Both the position numbers and the translations under genes were made by a program. From the NCBI GenBank assembly GCA_016124585.1, contig WGNL01000032.1, positions 1-45,738 of the forward strand: a DNA stretch of 45,738 bases. The letters run 5' to 3'. The notes beneath the pieces were generated by a model. It saw nothing but the letters and a program-made list of their open reading frames with translations, did not search any database and was not told where the DNA came from. Below, one piece after another: positions 40,349-45,738 of this stretch. This stretch comes from Bacteroidota bacterium. Lineage in GTDB: Bacteria; Bacteroidota; Bacteroidia; Chitinophagales; Saprospiraceae. Numbering within the stretch: the stretch's first letter is position 1; each line of letters begins with the position of its first letter.

Positions 40349-41836
40349 ATGAAAAAACATGTCAAAATTTCTATCGTTATTGTCCTGAGTATTGCCTCAA
40401 ACCTCATCTTTTCGGGCTGCAAGAGCGAATTACTGGTCTTCGAGGAACCCCTCCCCTCCAAAGCCAATGATTTGAATGATTTCCCGGATTCATTAGAAGG
40501 TCTCTATTCCAAAGAGGATACCTTGCTTGTTTCGATAATAAAAACAAAAAGGGGGCTTTTGAGCTTGATGACATTCATTGATATTGACAGATGCCCATCT
40601 TACAAGAAAATGCTCTCCAAAAATCAAATCGACCTTGTTGATGTCGAAGGTATTACGCTCAAAGACCATGATTGGCTTAGGGAATTCGAAAAATCAAACA
40701 AAAAGAAAATTCCGTTAATAAATTTTCAAAACGGGAACTACGCTCTTAAAGCCTACGAAACAACAACCACAACATTTTCAATCCAAAAAAACAACGGACC
40801 ACTAAAAAAAGAGTCAATTCCCGGTATTTTGAGGGAAGGTAAGGGCAATTACTATTTCAATATCAAATTGGATTCTCTTGAAAATAGATGGCTAGTCGTT
40901 AGGTTTGCAGAGGAAAAAAATAGTCTTTACATAAATTATAGCATTAGCCTTGGTGAACATACATTTACAGAATATTTTAAAGACTATAGTAAGGTTAAAC
41001 CCGAAAGTGATACCTCTTCAACTTTCGTTTCAACGCTCTCCTATGTTTTAGCACTTAGATTGTTTGAAACCCCAGATTTGTTTGATGGCTTTGAGTTGAA
41101 AAAAACAGAGACAAGTCGCTCATGGGTTATTCTAATCGCCAAAGCCATTTCCATTCTTCTCGGCATTTTTATGCTAATGGGTCTGATAACATCAACCGTA
41201 GAATACAGAGAAAAAATAGAACATTACGAAAAAAAATACGGAATAAACATCGGTGATTTCCCTATCAGTAAATACAAGCAACCACTAAGCTTGACTCCCC
41301 TCGCAGTATTCGCTGTTATAGCATTGATGGCCGTTTTTGTGATATATTTCCCGAACAAGCTGCAAATGTTGTTTGGGCAATCCCTTCTTGATTTAGACCC
41401 CTGGAGTGCACCCAAAACATTTTTGAGTTGGCTGAACGCCTCCATCCTTATGATTCCAGCCGCTTGGGTAGTGGTGGTGAGCCTTGGAACTACGCAAGAG
41501 GAAATGCTTGGGGAACTGGAAAGGCATGATGCGCTTTACAGTGGCTGCATCCAAGCCGAAAACGAATTCCTAGTATCAGCAAAAGGTTTCGGTATAAATA
41601 CGGAACCAAAAGCCAGTAACCGAACAGATAAATACAACTCCATGTTGGAAACGGTAAATTTTAGGTACAAACACCTTGCTGCTCTAGTATCGATGAGTAG
41701 CGAAGGGTGGGCGGAGTTCAAACATTTTGCGCAGCTTGACTATGCGCACAAAAGGACTAAGGAATTATATGATGCGCTGGTTTCAAAGCACTCGGAATAT
41801 CAGAAAATTTTTGGCAATTTTCGCCGCTATGGATGA
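40349..41836 (+). CDS. Lipoprotein-like membrane protein with three C-terminal helices (495 aa)
   Basis: A lipoprotein signal peptide ends at Cys24 (NLIFSGC). About 230 residues of polar, probably periplasmic sequence follow. Three transmembrane helices come next (about 260-284 WVILIAKAISILLGIFMLMG, 322-340 LAVFAVIALMAVFVIYF, 368-388 ILMIPAAWVVVVSLG), then a cytoplasmic tail with FRYKHLAALVSMSSEGWAEFKH. AAAGGAAA precedes the ATG. The gene is A/T-rich compared with the coupling-protein gene, with which its 3' end overlaps by 10 bases in convergent orientation. Family unknown. Confidence 0.65.
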   Translation: MKKHVKISIVIVLSIASNLIFSGCKSELLVFEEPLPSKANDLNDFPDSLEGLYSKEDTLLVSIIKTKRGLLSLMTFIDIDRCPSYKKMLSKNQIDLVDVEGITLKDHDWLREFEKSNKKKIPLINFQNGNYALKAYETTTTTFSIQKNNGPLKKESIPGILREGKGNYYFNIKLDSLENRWLVVRFAEEKNSLYINYSISLGEHTFTEYFKDYSKVKPESDTSSTFVSTLSYVLALRLFETPDLFDGFELKKTETSRSWVILIAKAISILLGIFMLMGLITSTVEYREKIEHYEKKYGINIGDFPISKYKQPLSLTPLAVFAVIALMAVFVIYFPNKLQMLFGQSLLDLDPWSAPKTFLSWLNASILMIPAAWVVVVSLGTTQEEMLGELERHDALYSGCIQAENEFLVSAKGFGINTEPKASNRTDKYNSMLETVNFRYKHLAALVSMSSEGWAEFKHFAQLDYAHKRTKELYDALVSKHSEYQKIFGNFRRYG

Positions 41837-44800
41837 CCTTCAAAGGACTTATCATCCATCCCGTTCCTTTTCATGAAGAACTCGTGCCGCCATTGGTTTT
41901 CCCTCTCTATGGCCAGTTCGAGGGCGTTGTGCATGTTGGAACGAATGAAATACAGCATGTTGACAAACCAGTTCCTCACCGCTTCGCACTCGTTCACTTT
42001 TTCCAGCAGCAGGTTAATGTGGCGCTCTATCTGCTCAATGAACCTTTTCACGATGTCTGCATAGTTCTGTGCTAGCCAGGCCTGGTCGTCCCCTGTCAGA
42101 TGGTATTGCCCGTCACGGTTGTTTTCGACGCCCATCAATGGGAGGTTTTTGTACGCCCCGACTGTCTCGATGTTCAACCCGGAAACCTGGGCCGCGAGTT
42201 CCTCTAGGAATTGCATGTTGGCCACAAGCTCATCGTCCGCATCCTGGAAAAAATTGGCCACCTCGACCTTCTTCATGGCCGAAATCATCCCCAACGCCAC
42301 GACCGCCACCTCGTCAAAGCCCTCTTTCTGCTTCATGATGCGCTTCTCGATGTCCTTCACCTTTTCGATGACCTGCCCGGGGACTTTCCCTCCAAACAAT
42401 TCCTTATAGGACTGAATCATGGAAATGGGGTCGGGGTTTTTATCCAATGGAATTGTTTTTTTTTTCAGTTCCTCCATCCACACAACCTCCTTTACCAAAG
42501 TGACGAGATGGTCGGTGAACGGTTCTACCAGTTCCCGCCGAGCCGATACGATGTCCAAGACTTCGATGTCCGCCATTGATGCCATATCGGGGAACATGAA
42601 ACGGTCAACGTCCATGAACTTCACGAAATAGGACATGCGGGGTGCAAAGAACGGGTGGTGACCACGGACTTGCAGGAGCTGGTTGCGGCCTGAAAGTTTT
42701 TCCCGGAGGCTGCGGACGGTTTCAATCTTCATCCGTTCCTGTTTCACCGTTACGCTGCGCCCCCTGGCCAAGGATTGGGAAGTCGAATGGGTTTCCGACG
42801 CCGAGGTGCTGCGCCCTTCCTGAAAGCCCTCGGTCTTGGTCGTCCCTTCCGTTGTCGAGGTGCTTTTGGACGTGCTTTTGGAGGTGGACTTGCTTTCTCC
42901 ATAGCTCCTTCCCTTTGTCTCGCCGTAGCTTGATGATGCACCTTCATTCGTTGACGTGCCGCTGCCGAAAGACGTGCCTTTGTTTTGGGAGCTTCCCTTA
43001 GTACTGCCCCCAGAAGTGCCTTTGCTGGCATTGTCGCTGACGTTTGAACTCCCAAGGAAATTTCGCTTGTTTGTTTCCCCCACACCTTTGTTCCATCCAT
43101 CCGAGGACGATACTGACGACCCTGTGCCGGAGGTGTTTCCTGTATTGGTGGAGTGGCCAAAGGTCTTGTTTTTACCCTTGGTCTTTGTTGTCGAAAAGTT
43201 TCTGCCCCAGTTGATGGTAGAGCCTTCGGTGAACGAGTCTGATGTGCCGACGGTCTTGGAAAGGGACTGGGAATTGCTGATGGTACGGGAATGGCTGTCG
43301 GTATGTGACTGGCCGTGTGAGACGGAACTGCCCTCCGTTACCGTCTCGCTGATGGTCACGCTCTGCACGTCGTAAAACTCCTCCCCGATGAGGCGGCTGA
43401 AATACTCCAGTTCTTCCAGTTCGTTCGACCCGAAAACTTGCAGGGATGCGGCGTTGCCAATAATGGTTCTGGCCTTTTCCTTTCCATAGGTGCTTTCGAG
43501 CTGTGCCAGGTTCTGGATGAACAGCCATAGGTTGACCCCCCTCCCCCTCAGCGTGGCCATGCCGCTGCTGATGATGTCGAGCTGGCCGAAGGCCGGGAGT
43601 TCGTCGAGCAGGAACAAGACCCGTTCGTCCTGCCTCATCTGGCTGGTGCTGATGCCCTTTGAGCTGTGTACGTCCTTGAGCGAGAACACGGCGCTTTCCA
43701 GCATGAGGCGCACCCATATAGCGCAGTTGTCTATGAACTCTTCCGGGACGACCAGATAGACCGTCATTTTCCCGTCCTGCATCTCGTCAAAGGAAAACGA
43801 GGAATCCTCGATGATGCCCTCGAATGACTTGTTGCCTACCCACATCAAAAGGGTTTGGGCCTGGACAAGGGCGTTGTCCGTTATCTTGGTGGTGGCCTTG
43901 CTCTCGGTCAATATTTTGAGTAGCCCCTTCAACTGGCGGTCGTCCTGTGCGTTGGGGTCGTTCTTGATGATGCCCTCCAATTCGATAATGAACTTTTCCA
44001 TTTCGGGCGGCGAGTAGTTCAGTACATCTAGTATTTCCACGAGGTTGTGCCTGTAAGGGGGCCAGTACCTGACGCATAGGGTTAACAGCCCGCTCAGTAG
44101 CTTCTTGGTAGCGTTGTCCCAGATGGGTTCTTGGCTCATACGCCCGGATGGGTCGAACATGAGGGCTTGGGTAAGGCGTTGTATGCGGTCGTCGGATGAA
44201 CGGCTGTCTAGGTCTTGCACGAGGCGGTCGAACGGGTTGTAGGAATCGCTCCCCCACCTGCCGTTTGTTATGTTGAAGGGGTCAATCACGACCACGTTGT
44301 GGCCTTGCAACCTTCTGGCCATTGCGGTCTTGGCCACCGTCTCGCCCCGGATGTCAACCACAAAGGCAGAACCCGGATGGTCGAGCAGGTTGGGGATGAT
44401 GAGGCCCGTTCCCTTCCCGCCACCCGTGGGGGCTATCGTCAAAAGGTGGGCGTCCGTATTGAAGCGCAAAAGTTCGTTGCCGAGCCGTCCGACGATGTAC
44501 CCTTGGTTGGAACGCAAAAGGGTCTGTATGCCCGTCGTGTCGGTCGGGTCGAGTTCCAGGCTCTGGTGGTCAACCAGCCCCCTCGCCACTGGATTGGGGG
44601 CATGGTGCGCCCCACCGTCTTGGACTGGCTGCACCTGTGAACTGGAGCTTTTCTCAGCAGTGTCCCTTAAAAGGAAAATGGGCTGGTCGTATCCGACTTC
44701 CTGCCCGTCGTTGACAAGTACCTCCTCTATCCAGCCATCAAGCTCGCTCTCTATTTCGTTGAACAGCTTCATGGCTTCAATCATGCAAATGACATCGCCC

Positions 44801-44913
44801 TTTTTTATCCTTTGCCCAGTGGAGACAAAAGGGGTCGTGTTCGGTCTTGAGCCTTTGTGGAAAACCCCCACCATAGGGGATTTTATTTTTTGAAAGTTGA
44901 TGTTGTGGTTCAT
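41827..44913 (-). CDS. TraG/VirD4-type coupling protein with N-terminal biotinyl domain
   Basis: A 1028-aa protein. Residues 9-82 are a complete biotin-carboxyl-carrier-like domain: SPMVGVFHKGSRPNTTPFV (thumb region) and IEAMKLFNEIES, with Lys49 in the EAMK motif biotin ligase uses. A short linker replaces the usual two membrane helices. The TraG/VirD4 ATPase follows: IAPTGGGKGTG (Walker A, Lys167), DIRGETVAKTA, then a Walker B region VLFLLDELPAFGQLD and WLFIQNLAQLES. Residues about 515-715 are a Ser/Gly/Thr-rich insertion, placed where VirD4 proteins have a short linker. The C-terminal 250 residues are helical. Coupling proteins bring relaxase-DNA to the transfer channel. No channel genes are on the plasmid. 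Confidence 0.9.
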   Translation of the reverse strand: MNHNINFQKIKSPMVGVFHKGSRPNTTPFVSTGQRIKKGDVICMIEAMKLFNEIESELDGWIEEVLVNDGQEVGYDQPIFLLRDTAEKSSSSQVQPVQDGGAHHAPNPVARGLVDHQSLELDPTDTTGIQTLLRSNQGYIVGRLGNELLRFNTDAHLLTIAPTGGGKGTGLIIPNLLDHPGSAFVVDIRGETVAKTAMARRLQGHNVVVIDPFNITNGRWGSDSYNPFDRLVQDLDSRSSDDRIQRLTQALMFDPSGRMSQEPIWDNATKKLLSGLLTLCVRYWPPYRHNLVEILDVLNYSPPEMEKFIIELEGIIKNDPNAQDDRQLKGLLKILTESKATTKITDNALVQAQTLLMWVGNKSFEGIIEDSSFSFDEMQDGKMTVYLVVPEEFIDNCAIWVRLMLESAVFSLKDVHSSKGISTSQMRQDERVLFLLDELPAFGQLDIISSGMATLRGRGVNLWLFIQNLAQLESTYGKEKARTIIGNAASLQVFGSNELEELEYFSRLIGEEFYDVQSVTISETVTEGSSVSHGQSHTDSHSRTISNSQSLSKTVGTSDSFTEGSTINWGRNFSTTKTKGKNKTFGHSTNTGNTSGTGSSVSSSDGWNKGVGETNKRNFLGSSNVSDNASKGTSGGSTKGSSQNKGTSFGSGTSTNEGASSSYGETKGRSYGESKSTSKSTSKSTSTTEGTTKTEGFQEGRSTSASETHSTSQSLARGRSVTVKQERMKIETVRSLREKLSGRNQLLQVRGHHPFFAPRMSYFVKFMDVDRFMFPDMASMADIEVLDIVSARRELVEPFTDHLVTLVKEVVWMEELKKKTIPLDKNPDPISMIQSYKELFGGKVPGQVIEKVKDIEKRIMKQKEGFDEVAVVALGMISAMKKVEVANFFQDADDELVANMQFLEELAAQVSGLNIETVGAYKNLPLMGVENNRDGQYHLTGDDQAWLAQNYADIVKRFIEQIERHINLLLEKVNECEAVRNWFVNMLYFIRSNMHNALELAIERENQWRHEFFMKRNGMDDKSFEGHP

Positions 44914-44940
44914 AAATCCGGTTTTTTACGAACCCAAAGC

Positions 44941-44952
44941 TATAAAAATAGT
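44941..44952. promoter_or_regulatory. TATAAAAATAGT box upstream of the coupling protein
   Basis: On the minus strand this reads ACTATTTTTATA, matching the centre of the palindrome at 6285-6326. It lies 28 bases before the coupling-protein start and touches the stop codon of the preceding gene. It may place the gene under the same regulator as the partition genes. Confidence 0.35.
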
Positions 44953-45335
44953 TAATGGCTGGTATTGCCCCCACCGTCATCCCATCCAAAGTTCTTGGCG
45001 TCGAACAGCCAGTGTGGGTTTTTGCCGTATTTTTCTTCATAAACTGCCTGTTCTTCTGGGGTCGTGTATTCGGTCAACCTACGCCGTACCCAATCTAACG
45101 CCCACTCATAAAATTTTCTCACATCGTCCGTTTTTTGGAAAAACCTTTGGTCTTCCCGCTTCATTGCAAGGTCGAGGGCAGCATTTATAAGCCCTTCGCA
45201 GACCTGCCACCGGGTGAAACCCCGCTCATCCTCGAACACCTTTGCCATTTCCATCACGAAGCACCACACCTCTGACGATTCCGGGTTATTCGCAATGTAT
45301 TCACTGTAATAATCTTTTTCCGTATCTTCACTCAT
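44952..45335 (-). CDS. Hypothetical protein upstream of the coupling protein (127 aa)
   Basis: An acidic, helical protein (MSEDTEKDYYSEYIANNP; WCFVMEMAKVFEDERGFTRWQVCEGLINAALDLAMKR; KFYEWALDWVRRRL) with an aromatic, Gly-rich end. The ATG at 45333-45335 is used; the earlier TTG has no support. It lies 38 bases before the coupling-protein gene on the same strand and is probably in its operon. No family is recognised. Confidence 0.65.
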   Translation of the reverse strand: MSEDTEKDYYSEYIANNPESSEVWCFVMEMAKVFEDERGFTRWQVCEGLINAALDLAMKREDQRFFQKTDDVRKFYEWALDWVRRRLTEYTTPEEQAVYEEKYGKNPHWLFDAKNFGWDDGGGNTSH

Positions 45336-45365
45336 CAAAATATCCCTAACTCAAAATCATGGCAT

Positions 45366-45738
45366 ATGGCAACTACTGACCAGTTTAACAGAACGGCAGA
45401 ACAAAGTGTACAAAATCGTATAACCCCTTATAAACTCAACGAAAATGAGAAGATGGAGGTCTGGCAACTGGTAGACAAAAGAAACAAGGACGTTCAGGAG
45501 GAAAGGAAGGATTTCAGGGAGAATTGGCAAGAGCGCTTCGATACCGAATTGGATAGACTGGGGGGTGAGCAAAGACCGCAGCCACAGCTAAACCACCCTG
45601 GCGACCGCCAGATGATGACCGATATGCAGATGCGTCAACAGGCACAGCGCAATATTCAGCAAGACCACCTCAATACGACCCGCAATATTGAGCGGACGGC
45701 GGACAAGAATATAGATATGGTCTTGGACAATGCCAGGA
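45366..45738 (+). CDS. Hydrophilic plasmid protein, 5' part (continues at position 1)
   Basis: The ATG at 45366-45368 opens a frame that runs off the window end. On the circle it ends at 218 after 149 codons. The N-terminal part MATTDQFNRTAEQSVQNRI is followed by a helix-forming acidic/basic region (NENEKMEVWQLVDKRNKDVQEERKD) and a Gln/Asn-rich part that continues into 1-218. It is divergent from the genes leading to the coupling protein, with a 30-base gap. Confidence 0.75.
   Translation, partial: MATTDQFNRTAEQSVQNRITPYKLNENEKMEVWQLVDKRNKDVQEERKDFRENWQERFDTELDRLGGEQRPQPQLNHPGDRQMMTDMQMRQQAQRNIQQDHLNTTRNIERTADKNIDMVLDNAR
45598..45738. repeat. Terminal direct repeat (right copy)
   Basis: Identical to 1-141. 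It shows the contig is circular. Confidence 0.95.

Noticed and set aside
42750-43160. Pro/Arg/Lys-rich frame inside the coupling gene
   Set aside because: Frame-shifted reading of the Ser/Gly/Thr-rich repeat.

Overview
The window is a complete circular plasmid. Bases 1-141 are repeated exactly at 45598-45738, so the ends join and the molecule is about 45,597 bp. One gene reads straight across the join. The host is a member of the Bacteroidota. Two very large secreted proteins end in type IX secretion (T9SS) type A sorting domains. Several promoters carry the Bacteroidota -7 element TAnnTTTG. The replication, partition, mobilisation, ArdC and DUF6876-type genes are those of Bacteroidota plasmids. 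The order cannot be fixed from sequence alone; the PKD-rich T9SS cargo fits environmental Saprospiria, Cytophagia or Chitinophagia.

Backbone (about 32.7 kb through the join to 10 kb): a MobC/relaxase pair (0.2-2.0 kb) with a candidate oriT; an ArdC antirestriction operon (3.5-5.0 kb); a TOPRIM primase-like protein (5.2-6.3 kb); a ParA/small ribbon-helix-helix partition operon with a perfect 42-bp palindrome (6.3-7.3 kb); an iteron origin with eight copies of a 13-bp core and an inverted-repeat operator in front of a Rep_3 initiator (7.7-9.7 kb). A type IV coupling protein (41.8-44.9 kb) carries a complete biotin-carboxyl-carrier-like domain where the membrane anchor should be, and a Ser/Gly/Thr-rich insertion of about 200 residues. 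No VirB4 or other transfer-channel genes are present, so the plasmid looks mobilisable, not self-conjugative.

Cargo (about 10-32.5 kb) lies between two directly oriented copies of a roughly 230-bp structured non-coding repeat. It holds a LuxR-type regulator, an HTH protein of unknown function, a TonB-C-like lipoprotein, an XRE regulator, two T9SS-exported proteins, a KilA-N protein, a minimal tyrosine recombinase, and a more A+T-rich cluster with a propeller-type histidine kinase, its response regulator and three unrecognised small proteins.

Defence region (32.7-39 kb): a divergent XRE repressor plus ImmA/IrrE-type peptidase (CapH/CapP-like) faces a short type II CBASS operon: 2TM-NUDIX effector (Cap16-like), CD-NTase and stand-alone E2-like protein. 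It is preceded by a gene that closely resembles the mammalian PLAAT/HRASLS phospholipases, including their C-terminal membrane anchor. An operator of repeated GCAACA/TGTTGC half-sites overlaps the forward promoter. A Fic protein with a small antitoxin-like partner follows. The most unusual items are the biotinyl domain-coupling protein fusion, the PLAAT-like gene next to CBASS, and the two flanking structured repeats.
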